A DNA stretch of 64,000 nt. Origin: a bacterium (GTDB lineage: Bacteria; Cyanobacteriota; Vampirovibrionia; Obscuribacterales; Obscuribacteraceae). Within the stretch, counting starts at the first letter, position 1, and the number at the start of each line of letters is the position of its first letter. The stretch lies in assembly GCA_016124935.1 (NCBI GenBank), contig WGMS01000003.1, forward strand, positions 62,001-126,000, written 5' to 3'. A model generated the notes under the pieces. It was not told the origin of the DNA. It searched no databases and saw only the letters and a list, made by a program, of their open reading frames with translations. The position numbers and the translations under genes are program-made. Shown here piece by piece: positions 17,406 to 27,286 of this stretch.

Positions 17406-18926
17406 ATGGCAGAAGTAATCAAATTCGGTACCGACGGTTGGAGAGCTGTTATAGCCGAAGAGTTCACCTACGCTAATGTGGAGCGTGTTGCCTACGCAGT
17501 GGGTCTCTATGTCAGAGAGAACTACCCGGCGGGTACTCCCCTTTTAATTGGATATGACACCCGCTTCATGGCTGACAAATTTGCAGAAAGAGCAGGCCAG
17601 GTTCTGATGGCCATGGGCGTTCCGGTAAAAGTGACCAGCCGCGACGTACCCACTCCCTGTATAGCCTGGGCTACCCAGCATGAAACCACTGCCGGTGCGC
17701 TTCAGTTCACCGCAAGCCACAACCCCCCAGAATACTGCGGTGTCAAATACATTCCCGAATACGCCGGTCCAGCCACCGACGACATCTCCGCAAAAATAGT
17801 CGGCAACCTGAGCCGCACCCCTGCTGAAATCGAATGCTCGAAAGAGGATGTTCCTCACTTCGATCCCCAGCCACCATATCTGGGATCGGTGGCCAACCTG
17901 ATCAACATGAAAAAGATAGTCTCTTCCGGCATAAAAGTCGGTTTCGACGCACTCTACAGCACCAGTCGCGGCTATCTTGACCATATCCTGCGTCAGTGGG
18001 GTGTGCCGGTGAAAGTACTTCACGATGTCAGAGATCCCCTCTTCGGCGGAGGTATGCCTGAGCCAAAGAAACAATACTTGAGAGACCTGAGTGGACTGGT
18101 CAAAACCGAGAAACTGGATGTCGGCCTTGCCACCGATGGCGATGCCGACAGATTCGCGGTCATAGACGAGCAGGGCAACTATTTCTCTCCCAACCAGCTT
18201 CTCTGCCTGCTCACCATGCACATGGTCAAAAACAGAAAAGAGAAAGGAGCTATAGTAAGAACCGTCGCAACCACCCATTTTCTTGATCAACTAGCAAAAA
18301 AATATGATCTGGAGGTGATTGAGACCCCGGTAGGATTCAAATTCATCGGCGAAGAGATGCGCAAAAGAGACATCCTCATCGGTGGAGAAGAGTCCGGTGG
18401 AATGTCTTTCAAGGGTCATATTCCGGAGAAAGACGGCATTATGGCCAATCTTCTGCTTGTCGAGATGATGGCTTTCGAAGGCAAGCCTCTCTCCCAGATC
18501 TGGGATGACCTCCAGAAAGAGATCGGTTACGAATTCACTTATCTGCGGGCAGACATGCGCCTCAATGACTTTACCCAGAAAGGCCTGATGAAGATTCTCA
18601 CCGAGAAACCACTGGAGACCCTGGCTGGAGAAAAAGTGACCAGAGTAGGACGCAAAGACGGTCTCAAGCTCTACCTGGACGACAGCAACTGGCTCTTGAT
18701 CCGGCCAAGTGGCACAGAGCCTTTGATTCGACTCTATTATGAAGGAACCTCCAGCGAACGCATCAACAAAGTAGCTGAGGACTTCGCCAAACAAGTGGAG
18801 GCGATTGTGAGCGACCTCGAGAAAGAGGCCGAAAAAGCAGAAAAGCCACAAAAGTCGAAAAAAAAGGACCAGTCGGCAAAAAAGAGTCCGGCAGGACCAA
18901 TTGAGACCGTAGGGGCAAAGGCTTAG
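17406..18926 (+). CDS. Phosphoglucomutase/phosphomannomutase family protein
   Basis: This alpha-D-phosphohexomutase has 506 residues. It interconverts hexose 6- and 1-phosphates for sugar nucleotide and glycogen synthesis. Visible motifs are the catalytic serine loop TASHNPPEY (Ser104), the metal loop DGDADRF near 245, the sugar loop GGEESGGMSFKGH, and the phosphate-binding RPSGTEPLIRLYYE. A lysine-rich tail of about 40 residues follows the last domain and is unusual. The exact substrate cannot be fixed from sequence. The FtsB/DivIC-like gene follows 25 bases later. Confidence 0.92.
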   Translation: MAEVIKFGTDGWRAVIAEEFTYANVERVAYAVGLYVRENYPAGTPLLIGYDTRFMADKFAERAGQVLMAMGVPVKVTSRDVPTPCIAWATQHETTAGALQFTASHNPPEYCGVKYIPEYAGPATDDISAKIVGNLSRTPAEIECSKEDVPHFDPQPPYLGSVANLINMKKIVSSGIKVGFDALYSTSRGYLDHILRQWGVPVKVLHDVRDPLFGGGMPEPKKQYLRDLSGLVKTEKLDVGLATDGDADRFAVIDEQGNYFSPNQLLCLLTMHMVKNRKEKGAIVRTVATTHFLDQLAKKYDLEVIETPVGFKFIGEEMRKRDILIGGEESGGMSFKGHIPEKDGIMANLLLVEMMAFEGKPLSQIWDDLQKEIGYEFTYLRADMRLNDFTQKGLMKILTEKPLETLAGEKVTRVGRKDGLKLYLDDSNWLLIRPSGTEPLIRLYYEGTSSERINKVAEDFAKQVEAIVSDLEKEAEKAEKPQKSKKKDQSAKKSPAGPIETVGAKA

Positions 18927-18951
18927 TCGCGGAAAGCGGGAGGAGCACGAT

Positions 18952-19251
18952 ATGACTTTTATTCACCCGGACGAAAGAAAAGGTATCATCCGCCAGCTTC
19001 TGGTGATGGCGGTCTGCCTCTTCGCTATCTGGCAGGTGGGCAGGTCGATTCACTCCAGTGTGGACCGGCAGATCTATCTTCACAACCAGCAGCTCGCGCT
19101 CAAAGCAGGACAGCTCCAGGCAAGGGAGATCAATAAAGAGCTCAGAGAGGGCCTGACCAGCTCCCAGTCAAATACCGGAATAGAGCGCCTGGCGCGTGAG
19201 CGGCTTAACTTAGCCGGCAGCGAAGAAGTGATTATCAGGCTGGCCAAATAA
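18952..19251 (+). CDS. FtsB/DivIC-like septum formation protein
   Basis: This 99-residue bitopic protein has one membrane helix (about 14-29), a heptad-rich segment (about 35-75), and a conserved-looking end TGIERLARERLNLAGSEEVI. This is the layout of FtsB/DivIC proteins, which link early and late divisome parts. The start has an excellent GGAGGAG site. It is probably co-transcribed with the phosphohexomutase and ends before a clear terminator. Confidence 0.75.
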   Translation: MTFIHPDERKGIIRQLLVMAVCLFAIWQVGRSIHSSVDRQIYLHNQQLALKAGQLQAREINKELREGLTSSQSNTGIERLARERLNLAGSEEVIIRLAK

Positions 19252-19325
19252 TTGACAAAAGGCGGGTGGAATGAAAGGCTGGCCAACCAGCCAACCTCTT
19301 ATAATTCTATCTACCTAGAACAATA

Positions 19326-19360
19326 ACGAACGGGTCGCGCTTGGGCGACCCATTCGTTTT
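19326..19360 (+). terminator. Intrinsic terminator after the FtsB-like gene
   Basis: The stem ACGAA-C-GGGTCGC pairs with GCGACCC-A-TTCGT with one mismatch. The loop is six bases and the hairpin runs into TTTT. It lies about 75 bases after the stop codon. Confidence 0.85.
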
Positions 19361-19442
19361 AAGTCCGAAGGTTTGTTTGCGTTCAGCAGGTCTTGAAGCC
19401 TGCTATCAATTTGATTCCTAAAGGCTGCCTGGATGACAGAAT

Positions 19443-19664
19443 TTAGCGCACAATGGCTCTAGATAGCCAGAATGCTCTTACTTGCCTGTAGGTGTTAAGA
19501 ACTTTCGCCGACAGGGGCGAAGTTTTAACAATTGTGGCCTGGGGAACTGCCGGAGCAGGTGCCGGACCGATTACAATAGGACCACTAGCGAAAGATGACG
19601 TGGCAAATACGCCAAGCCCCAATACTCCCGCTAATAGTGCCGATGCAAAAAGCTTCTTCTTCAT
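19443..19664 (-). CDS. Small secreted protein
   Basis: This 73-residue protein has a strong signal peptide (MKKKLFASALLAGVLGLGVF, then SSFAS) and a Pro/Ala/Val-rich mature part. The ribosome site GGAGGTGA is nearly perfect, which supports a real, well-translated gene. No family is recognised. It is divergent from the CPBP protease gene. Confidence 0.65.
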   Translation of the reverse strand: MKKKLFASALLAGVLGLGVFATSSFASGPIVIGPAPAPAVPQATIVKTSPLSAKVLNTYRQVRAFWLSRAIVR

Positions 19665-19835
19665 CTAGTTGTTTCACCTCCGAACTTCAGGTGTTTTTAC
19701 CGGGGTAAATATGCATCATATTCTCTATCATAGAAGATACCCGGCAAATTGTATCTTGACAATATATTATCATGCCTGAGTAACATTAAAAATAGTAAGA
19801 ACCCCATTTCTTTAGTATCTTATCGGAGATTTCCC

Positions 19836-20867
19836 TTGCTTGACCTAATTTTTATACTGGGCTGTTCAATACTAGCCATCATGGGGCATCTTGCCAGGAA
19901 TCGAAAATGGCTGGAGTGGATAATCAGAATAGTTATCGGATCTTTCTGCTGCTGTGAGTTGCTGGCAGCCGTAGTAACCAAGGACTCGACAATTCCCTGG
20001 GCAAATCAGGTGCTCTACACCATGGCAGCCGCGACAGGGCTTCTTCTAATTCTGCCGGTTCGACAGATCTACAGCAAAGCACTCACCGTAGTGGACGGAA
20101 TCGTCTCGCTTCGATGCCTCACCGGACCGATAAGGCATCATATGAATGTCTTCCGATCGATTATGGATAGAGATATTTTCGTTCCGAAGTCTGTTCCACA
20201 TATGGTCGGACTCTTCATATACATCACGACCTTCGGAATGATGCTCCAGACAATCAATCCGGCAAACTTCGATATTCCCGCGATTCCTTTTCCTTTGCCA
20301 ATTAGCATTATCCAGCTCTTCAGCTATAACGGACTCGGACTTGTTCTTCTCTCATTTTGTGGTGTGGGAATTTTTATCTCCAGGGACTGGAAGGCGGCTT
20401 TCAAAAGATTGGGCTGGGAGAAGCCAACCTGGACCCATGTCGGGATAGGAATTGCTCTCATAGTATTCAGCTTCGGCTTCGATCTGGCCTGGTCTCTCTA
20501 CACCCACGGGCTTGCTGAACAGGATCTGGCAACCAAGCTATCGCAATACAATTCCGGAACCTTCACCGTGGCCGGCGGCTTCGGCATGTCCATTTTCATC
20601 GCTCTCTGTACAGCGATATTCGCGGGAGTTGGAGAAGAGACTCTTATTCGAGGAGCACTTCAGCCCGCCATCGGCATTCTACCTGCCGCTATCCTGCATG
20701 GTATCCTGCATGCGCAATTCACCCATGCGCCGATTTTTATCATTCAAGTAGCACTGTGGTCTATGGTGATGGGAATCGCAAGAAGATTCACCAATACGAC
20801 TACAACAATCATCGGCCACGCCGGATTCAACTTCGTGACAACTTTCTTGTTCGCATTCAATCCCTAG
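19836..20867 (+). CDS. CPBP family intramembrane glutamic protease
   Basis: This is a polytopic membrane protein with the CPBP (CAAX protease and bacteriocin processing) domain in its C-terminal half. Motif 1 is EETLIRGALQP near residue 267, motif 2 is around HGILHAQFTH, and motif 3 is HAGFNFVT near the end. These supply the catalytic glutamates and metal/water-binding histidines. I prefer the TTG at 19836 with GGAG seven bases upstream (343 residues); an upstream TTG at 19749 lies in AT-rich promoter-like sequence. The substrate is unknown. Confidence 0.83.
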   Translation: MLDLIFILGCSILAIMGHLARNRKWLEWIIRIVIGSFCCCELLAAVVTKDSTIPWANQVLYTMAAATGLLLILPVRQIYSKALTVVDGIVSLRCLTGPIRHHMNVFRSIMDRDIFVPKSVPHMVGLFIYITTFGMMLQTINPANFDIPAIPFPLPISIIQLFSYNGLGLVLLSFCGVGIFISRDWKAAFKRLGWEKPTWTHVGIGIALIVFSFGFDLAWSLYTHGLAEQDLATKLSQYNSGTFTVAGGFGMSIFIALCTAIFAGVGEETLIRGALQPAIGILPAAILHGILHAQFTHAPIFIIQVALWSMVMGIARRFTNTTTTIIGHAGFNFVTTFLFAFNP

Positions 20868-21067
20868 AGCAAGTTCTAGAGCGCATCTTCGACGCCCAAT
20901 TTGATGGTTTCGCAGTTTTGGGACTGGTTGAAAATGAAAGTTCGCTACCTGCTCAAACGATTTCAGGTTGACGAATTCGTCGAATTCAGGCAAAGACTGA
21001 AACTTATGCCATTTTGGATATACACTCTCTTCTATCCAGCCTGATATCACTTGACCGAAGACAGCAA

Positions 21068-22252
21068 TCACATGCTTCCGCTGCCATTGATTCGACTGAT
21101 GTTGTTTATCGCGGTCTGGGCATTACTGCGCACACTGGCATCGCTGTCTCTGGTCGCTTTCTCCAGTGCCGGCAGGGCTTCCTTCGCCTCTATACCGATT
21201 GCCCCGAGTGCTCGGCAAGCGTACTGTCTTTGATAGCGGTCCGAAGAATCGAGCATTTTGATCAATTTAGGCACCGCTGGTGCTGCCCTATCGCCGAAAT
21301 AGTACAAGTAGGACATGATACTTCGCCCCAGTTTAGGGTCATCGAGCAGCTCGATGAATTTGTCCACCACTCTCTGGTCGTCTATTCCTATCGTTCTAAG
21401 AGTGTAGATACAGCTGGATCGAATCCCCTCGTTGGGCTCCTCTTCGAGCAATTTGAGAAGGGGCGGAACCGCAGCCTCAGCACCGGAATGATAGTTGCCA
21501 ATCGCCTGCACCGCCGCCGTCCTGACCAGTAGATAGTTGTCGTTCAGGGCGTCGAGCAGAGCGGGCACCGCAACCTCAGGATCGTTGTGATAGCGACTCA
21601 AGGCAATAGCCGCCGCCTTGCGCAGCGAAGGAGCATCATCCCCTCTGAGAATTCCTACTAAGATTTCCGTGGACTTTCGGTGGAACTCAGGCTTCTCCTG
21701 CTGGGCGAGTTTCGCCAGCGCTTCTATGGCGTTGCGCTTCGTGGCGGCCTCGGCGTCACCACTTATATTCTCGATGATCGCAGCCTTCACGTCCTCGTTT
21801 TTGGGTCCGATGTTACCCAGCACACGGACTAAAGAAGCCTTCACTTCAGGTTCTTTAGATCCACGCAAGATAGCAATCAAGGTCTTCAGAGAGCTATCCG
21901 AGATAGAAAAATCCGGATTGGTAGAAAGGCGCTCCAGAACGCTAGCTGCTTGCAACTGGACATTCTTGTTATTCGTATCCAGAAGATCAACAAGTGCTTG
22001 CGCAGCCTGTCGCGGTCTGTTGCGCAACTCTTTTTCGAGGTCATACACATTGACGTTCTGATTGCGCTCCGAATAAACCTTGATCATGTCAACGATCTTC
22101 TTTACCGAATCGCTGGAGTTGAGACCGGGAACAGCTAAAACAGGAGAGTTCACCATTTGCGCTCCCAGAAAGCAGAAACAGATAAGCGAGGTCTGACCAA
22201 GCCTTCGCAAACTCCGGGGGCAATCGCTTCCTGTCATCGAAACACTACGCAT
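21068..22252 (-). CDS. Secreted HEAT-repeat protein
   Basis: The 394-residue protein has an N-terminal signal sequence and about ten HEAT/PBS-lyase-type helical repeats. Examples are LQAASVLERLSTNPD, VRTAAVQAIGNYHSGAEAAV and RQYACRALGAIGIEAKEAL. Such repeats form a solenoid for protein binding, here probably in the periplasm. The start at 22252 is chosen because AGAGAGG lies five bases upstream; an ATG 15 codons earlier has no site. It is the last gene in a same-strand run behind the FtsH-like gene. Confidence 0.8.
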   Translation of the reverse strand: MRSVSMTGSDCPRSLRRLGQTSLICFCFLGAQMVNSPVLAVPGLNSSDSVKKIVDMIKVYSERNQNVNVYDLEKELRNRPRQAAQALVDLLDTNNKNVQLQAASVLERLSTNPDFSISDSSLKTLIAILRGSKEPEVKASLVRVLGNIGPKNEDVKAAIIENISGDAEAATKRNAIEALAKLAQQEKPEFHRKSTEILVGILRGDDAPSLRKAAAIALSRYHNDPEVAVPALLDALNDNYLLVRTAAVQAIGNYHSGAEAAVPPLLKLLEEEPNEGIRSSCIYTLRTIGIDDQRVVDKFIELLDDPKLGRSIMSYLYYFGDRAAPAVPKLIKMLDSSDRYQRQYACRALGAIGIEAKEALPALEKATRDSDASVRSNAQTAINNISRINGSGSM

Positions 22253-22357
22253 ATCAACCTCTCTAATGCCTCTAGCGAGCCTTTCCCAGCCCTCCAAGCA
22301 AACTCTTCTCCCGGATCCGGATCTATCTCTTCATACCATGATATTCAAATTCCACCT

Positions 22358-23626
22358 CTACTTTGAAGCGGGATTACCCTGATTCCCCTGATTACTATAA
22401 AACTCGACCCTGACTTTTAGAGCCTGGGGGAAATAAATATCCGGTTTAGAAAAATGCTCCTCCATCTTCTTCGTGTTTCGACAATAGGTTAGTATCAACG
22501 TTCCGCAAGCAGCATCACCAGACAGCAACTCCTGATGAGCCTTCGCACTGTAGAGCAAAATAGACTCTTCCTTCTCCGGGCATTCATAAAGGGTTACAGG
22601 GTCACTCCAGGGCCCCTCTGGCTTTTCAGCCCAGCGCATAGCGATGTGCTTCGTGAGAGGAGGCATATAGACGGCGAAGAAGCCAGGCAGTCCCTTGACT
22701 CTGGTGACCGACATCTCGGGCGCAGCATCCATGAATAAAATCTTCGGCTCCCCTTCACTCTTCAGCCCCCGGGACCAGGAGCCATCTTGAAGCAAATACT
22801 CGATACGGCTGAGATCCGGCTTCTTATCGTCCATATCGCTCTTCTTTATTCGCGAGACGATAAGCGGATGGGGATTCAGATCCCGTCGAGCCGGAAAATA
22901 ATTTGAATAGATGTAGAGATACTCTCCAGCGAGAAGACAAGCCGTAGCATGATGCAAAGTTCTGGAGTCGGTGGAAACAATCAGCTTTGCCTGGCGCCAG
23001 CGCTCCGGTGCCTCGAGCGGATTCTCTACAACAACCAGATCGTCGCCGACACTTTCAAATTGAAACGGTTCCGGAAGCTTCAGATTGGTGCGTATTCTAT
23101 GCAGAAAGACGAAAAGCTTCCCATTGATACAGGCTCCATCAGCGGGCCAGTAATAGCTCTTGGTCTGCTTCGCATCGTCCGGAACCCACATAGAGCCAGG
23201 CTGCTCCAGTCCTCCGGGCCAGTAGAAAGTCATCCGACTGTTTTTTGAATCGACAACGCTCCAGGTCTGCACCGCCGTGGTGTTGTTTACCATGCGGGGT
23301 TTGTCTCGACGGCCATTTTCGATGGCACCGATCCAGGTATCGCCGAAAGTCCAGACGGTCCTTCCGGGAGCCACCGGAACGGAATAAGCGCCATCGGCAC
23401 CGACCCATCCTCGCCTTACTTTAAAATGCTCATTGAGGGGCTCGAAGGGCTCGACAGACCGCACCACAAAGGGTGCTCTATCAGTAGCAGCTCCGGCATT
23501 GGCAGCAGCCGAAGTACCTATTTCAACATCATTACAAGTACAAGCATGATGATCACTGGCAAAAGCCATATCAAAATTAGCGCTCAGGGAAAAACAGACA
23601 AGAAGAAAGAGCAGCGGTGCTATCAT
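22358..23626 (-). CDS. Secreted beta-propeller-like protein (DUF4185/DUF5005 type)
   Basis: This is a 422-residue exported protein with a signal peptide (MIAPLLFLLVCFSLSANFDMAFA). The mature part has VWTFGDTWIGAIENGRR, then NNTTAVQTWSV, YWPADGACINGKLFVF and YLYIYSNYF. These resemble the five-bladed propeller families DUF4185/DUF5005, which are related in fold to glycoside hydrolases. A sugar-related role is possible but not shown. A longer frame to 23881 would overlap the end of the FtsH-like gene and encode a non-protein-like leader, so I reject it. The gene lies 40 bases after the FtsH-like stop. Confidence 0.72.
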   Translation of the reverse strand: MIAPLLFLLVCFSLSANFDMAFASDHHACTCNDVEIGTSAAANAGAATDRAPFVVRSVEPFEPLNEHFKVRRGWVGADGAYSVPVAPGRTVWTFGDTWIGAIENGRRDKPRMVNNTTAVQTWSVVDSKNSRMTFYWPGGLEQPGSMWVPDDAKQTKSYYWPADGACINGKLFVFLHRIRTNLKLPEPFQFESVGDDLVVVENPLEAPERWRQAKLIVSTDSRTLHHATACLLAGEYLYIYSNYFPARRDLNPHPLIVSRIKKSDMDDKKPDLSRIEYLLQDGSWSRGLKSEGEPKILFMDAAPEMSVTRVKGLPGFFAVYMPPLTKHIAMRWAEKPEGPWSDPVTLYECPEKEESILLYSAKAHQELLSGDAACGTLILTYCRNTKKMEEHFSKPDIYFPQALKVRVEFYSNQGNQGNPASK

Positions 23627-23666
23627 GCTCCACTGCTGTCCATAGCCTGTGAACTTTGGCCGGGGA

Positions 23667-26600
23667 CTAGGAATCACCACCGCTATCGCACAACGAACCC
23701 GAACCCGAAACCGAATCCGAATCAGTTCCAGTCTCCGGATCTGAAATAGACCCGTGATCCGAATCCGGAAGGACTCGATTGTTGGAAGCACCACTAGCGG
23801 GGTCGGATTCGGAGCTGGAACCACCATTGCCACCATTGCCACCATTGTCTCCGCCGGAGCCTCTGGCGCCTTTGCCGCCACGTCCCTGGGCGATAGTGGC
23901 CAGACTCGACAAGAAATCCATGTCGATGGCAGGCTTTTTGCCGACTAATTTACGCTCGGAAAGCGCTTTAATCTCTTCTTCAATCTGAGAGTCGGTCTTG
24001 GTCGGCTCCAGAATAGAGACAATGTCTTTGAAATATAGAGTCTCTTTCTCCACGAGGGCTGTAGCCAGCAGATCCAGCTCTTTGCGCTTAGAACTGAGTA
24101 GACCTTCAACGGTCTTCATGCAATCCTGGACTATATCCATGGTCTCTTTCTCAATCCTCGCTTCGGTCTCCGGCGAAGCGGAATTATCATTGACTCCGAA
24201 GGCCCTGGATGTGTTTAGCGGATAAGACCCCATTCCGAAACGACGCACCATGCCCCTGGCGACATTGGCCACATTCACAAGGTCCGAAGAGACTCCCTGG
24301 GTGTTCTCACCTTTGTGCAGCCGCTCCGCCACCATGCCGCCGAGGGAAACCTCGATATCGGTCAATAACTCGGTTTTGCCTTTGGAATGATGGAAATAGT
24401 CGTCTTTCGCCACCGACCACATATAGCCCAGGGCGTTGCCGCTGGGGATGACCGTCACCACCTGAATACGATCCATACGATTTCTCATGTAAGAGACGAT
24501 GGTATGACCAGCTTCGTGATAAGCAGTGGCCCAAAGGTCTTCGAGAACAATGTTCTGACTGCGGTGCATTCCGAAATGCACTCGCTGAATCGCCTGAATC
24601 AAATCGACCTGGTTGAGCTTCAAGCGACCGTGACGCACAGCTATCAATCCGGCTTCATTGATGATATTTGCCAGGTCGGCGCCGGAGTTGAAGACTGTCA
24701 TCCGAGCGATTTCAAGCAGATTGACCGTCGGATCCATTGTCAACTCTTTACTGTGGTGGTTGAGAATCGCTTCTCTTCCTTCCAGATTAGGTAGAGGCAC
24801 ATCGATACGCCTATCGAAACGACCAGCTCTAAGAAGCGCTTCGTCAAGCATATTGGGGTTATTGGTAGCGCCAATGGTGAGGACCTTGTGCCTGCCGAAA
24901 CCATCCATCTCGACCAGCAACTGATTGAGAGTGTTATTGCGCTCGTTCTGGCCGCCGGCGCCACGATCACGAACCCGATGACCACCAACTGCATCGATCT
25001 CGTCTATAAAAACTATCGCCGGCTTGCCGCTGCGCCTGGCCTGTTCATAGACAGCCCGGACTCGTTTTGCGCCCAGTCCGACCCAGACCTGCACGAAGTC
25101 GGTTCCGGAAAGAGCATAAAACGCCACGCCTGCTTCGTTGGCGATTGCTTTGGCAAGCATGGTTTTACCCGTTCCGGGAGGACCAACAAGAAGCACGCCG
25201 TGGGGAGACTTCAGTCCGCTCTTCTCGACCAGATCAGCATTTTTGAGCAGAGCCACCACCTCTTCGGCCTCAGCTTTGGCTTCGTCCATGCCTTTGACAT
25301 CATCGAGCTTCACATCGAGATCAGGCACCTTAGAGAGATTCATGCCGGCAGTATTCAGCTTGTGACCGGCATCCACCGCAATTCTTCTGGTGGCTTCCTC
25401 CAGATCTTCATAATTGACTTTCTTCCTGCCGTTACGCACCGCTTGAATCGCTGCTTCGTTTACACAAGCGGCCACGTCGGCGCCGGAGAAGTTGAACGAT
25501 ATTTTTGAAAGCTCTTCGAGATCGATCTCTTCTTCCACTTTTACCTTCTTCAAGTAGCGCTCGAACAGGACTTTCCGGGCATCTTTGTCAGGCAGACCGA
25601 AATAAATTTTGCGATCAAACCTACCTGAGCGCATGAACGCGGGGTCTAATTTATCTTCTATGTTGGTGGCGCCAATAGTGATGACATTAGCATGACCGCC
25701 GATACCATCGAGTTCGATCAAAATTTGATTGAGCTCCTGGGTACGTTCGCTGCCACTGTCGGTCATGGTGCCGCCCAGGGCGTCGATCTCGTCTATGAAG
25801 ACAATGGCGGCGGGGCTTTTACGCGCCTGACTGTACAAGTTGCGAATTCTTCCTGCGCCTTCTCCGCGAAACATGCTTTGAAAGAAAGTAGCAGAAACTC
25901 CATAGAAGGGTACTCCCGCTTCGTTTGCTATTGCCTTTGCCAGCATAGTCTTACCGACCCCGGGAGGACCGACCATCATCACCCCTTTGGGAAGCTTGGC
26001 ACCGATGCTCTTGAGCTCCTCGCCTCGCTTCAGAAAGTCGATAAGCTCCTGGATGTCCTGTTTGCAGTCATCGATACCGACCACATCGTCCAGCCTGATA
26101 GAGGGATCGTGGGTGATAAGCTCCACACCGGATGTGAGACTACGCTCGAGACCGATGGCGATATTATCCATGGCATCTTTGATAGTCTGCATGGTCACGC
26201 GATTAGGACCGCCGGGACGCCGAGAAAGTAGAGCCGCTTCGTTGACCACATTGGCTATATCTGCCGGGGAGTAGTTGGCAGTCATCTCCACCATTTCTTT
26301 GTAGTCCAGTTCGGGGTCGCAAGCGACCTTGCCCAGATAATATCGAAACAGCTCGCCACGCTCGGCTTCAGTGGGCAACTGAAAGTATATTCTGCGAGAC
26401 ATTCTGCCGGCGCGCATCAAAGCCGGATCCAGCATGCCATCGTTATTGGTGGCACCAATTACCATCATATTGGAAGACCGGAAGCCATCCATTTCGGTAA
26501 GTAAAGTATTGAGGGTCATGTTCATATCGGACTGGGCGCCAAAACCCCGGTCCTGCTGCCGCCTCGATCCCATTGACTCGATTTCGTCGATAAATAGAAT

Positions 26601-27185
26601 CGACTTTTCGTGTCCTCTCAATTTGGAGAAGAGCATCTTGAGTTTCAAAACACCAAGACCGAATATGACGCCACTGAAGCTGCCACCATCGACCACATAG
26701 AAAGGAACCCCTATCTCGTTGGCTATGGCGCGAGCAAAAAGAGTCTTGCCCACTCCGGGAGGACCGACGAAAAGCATGCCCTTGGGCACTTCGGCACCGG
26801 AGTCTTCGTATCTGGATGAATCTTGCAGAATATCGATGACCTCTTTGATCTCGACCCGAGCCCGCTCTTGACCGATGAGTTCATCCAGGGTCTGCGGCGC
26901 CCGGGGATTGATAGGAGGCTCTTTATAGAGGAAGGGAAAGAAGCGCTTGCCGAAAGGCTTAGGAGCTTTGGCGTCCGCCCGGGGCGGCAGAGGAAAGATG
27001 ATATTGACCAGCACCCAGAACTGCATCAGGATGATAAAAAGCCCAAAGAGCGCCGCCCCCATGGTGACCACCACGGTGTACTTGAGCAAAGCCGGAAAAG
27101 AGGCAAATGGATTCCAGAACTGGGCGGTGAGAATCAGACCCAACGTCCAAATAATGATTAGTGTCCACCGAGCCCAATTTTTCAT
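23667..27185 (-). CDS. FtsH-type membrane protease with three AAA+ modules
   Basis: This 1172-residue protein is about twice the usual FtsH length. Two membrane helices (about 7-23 and 36-62) are separated by only about 12 residues, so the usual periplasmic domain is missing. Three full FtsH-like AAA+ modules follow. Their Walker A motifs are at 141-148, 406-413 and 668-675, and Walker B FIDE at 198-201, 463-466 and 726-729. Each has GATN sensor and R-x-GR-x-x-R second-region motifs. One M41 domain follows with the zinc site HEAGH at 890-894 and a likely third ligand Asp968. A Gly/Ser/Asp tail (about 1110-1172) ends it. It should be an active ATP-dependent membrane protease. FtsH normally has one AAA+ module. 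Confidence 0.92.
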   Translation of the reverse strand: MKNWARWTLIIIWTLGLILTAQFWNPFASFPALLKYTVVVTMGAALFGLFIILMQFWVLVNIIFPLPPRADAKAPKPFGKRFFPFLYKEPPINPRAPQTLDELIGQERARVEIKEVIDILQDSSRYEDSGAEVPKGMLFVGPPGVGKTLFARAIANEIGVPFYVVDGGSFSGVIFGLGVLKLKMLFSKLRGHEKSILFIDEIESMGSRRQQDRGFGAQSDMNMTLNTLLTEMDGFRSSNMMVIGATNNDGMLDPALMRAGRMSRRIYFQLPTEAERGELFRYYLGKVACDPELDYKEMVEMTANYSPADIANVVNEAALLSRRPGGPNRVTMQTIKDAMDNIAIGLERSLTSGVELITHDPSIRLDDVVGIDDCKQDIQELIDFLKRGEELKSIGAKLPKGVMMVGPPGVGKTMLAKAIANEAGVPFYGVSATFFQSMFRGEGAGRIRNLYSQARKSPAAIVFIDEIDALGGTMTDSGSERTQELNQILIELDGIGGHANVITIGATNIEDKLDPAFMRSGRFDRKIYFGLPDKDARKVLFERYLKKVKVEEEIDLEELSKISFNFSGADVAACVNEAAIQAVRNGRKKVNYEDLEEATRRIAVDAGHKLNTAGMNLSKVPDLDVKLDDVKGMDEAKAEAEEVVALLKNADLVEKSGLKSPHGVLLVGPPGTGKTMLAKAIANEAGVAFYALSGTDFVQVWVGLGAKRVRAVYEQARRSGKPAIVFIDEIDAVGGHRVRDRGAGGQNERNNTLNQLLVEMDGFGRHKVLTIGATNNPNMLDEALLRAGRFDRRIDVPLPNLEGREAILNHHSKELTMDPTVNLLEIARMTVFNSGADLANIINEAGLIAVRHGRLKLNQVDLIQAIQRVHFGMHRSQNIVLEDLWATAYHEAGHTIVSYMRNRMDRIQVVTVIPSGNALGYMWSVAKDDYFHHSKGKTELLTDIEVSLGGMVAERLHKGENTQGVSSDLVNVANVARGMVRRFGMGSYPLNTSRAFGVNDNSASPETEARIEKETMDIVQDCMKTVEGLLSSKRKELDLLATALVEKETLYFKDIVSILEPTKTDSQIEEEIKALSERKLVGKKPAIDMDFLSSLATIAQGRGGKGARGSGGDNGGNGGNGGSSSESDPASGASNNRVLPDSDHGSISDPETGTDSDSVSGSGSLCDSGGDS

Positions 27186-27286
27186 GATTACCCTGTCCTG
27201 ATTTGTCCTGAATATATCCGTTTAGAAAAAGCCTTAGAGCCAACCTGACCCTAGAATCTTCCCAACATCGGGAAGTCGGCTTTACA

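Noticed and set aside
20679-21071. Minus-strand frame of 130 codons
   Set aside because: It mostly overlaps the CPBP protease gene antisense and has no recognisable features.
23627-23881. N-terminal extension of the beta-propeller-like gene
   Set aside because: It overlaps the end of the FtsH-like gene in another frame and would hide the signal peptide deep inside the protein.
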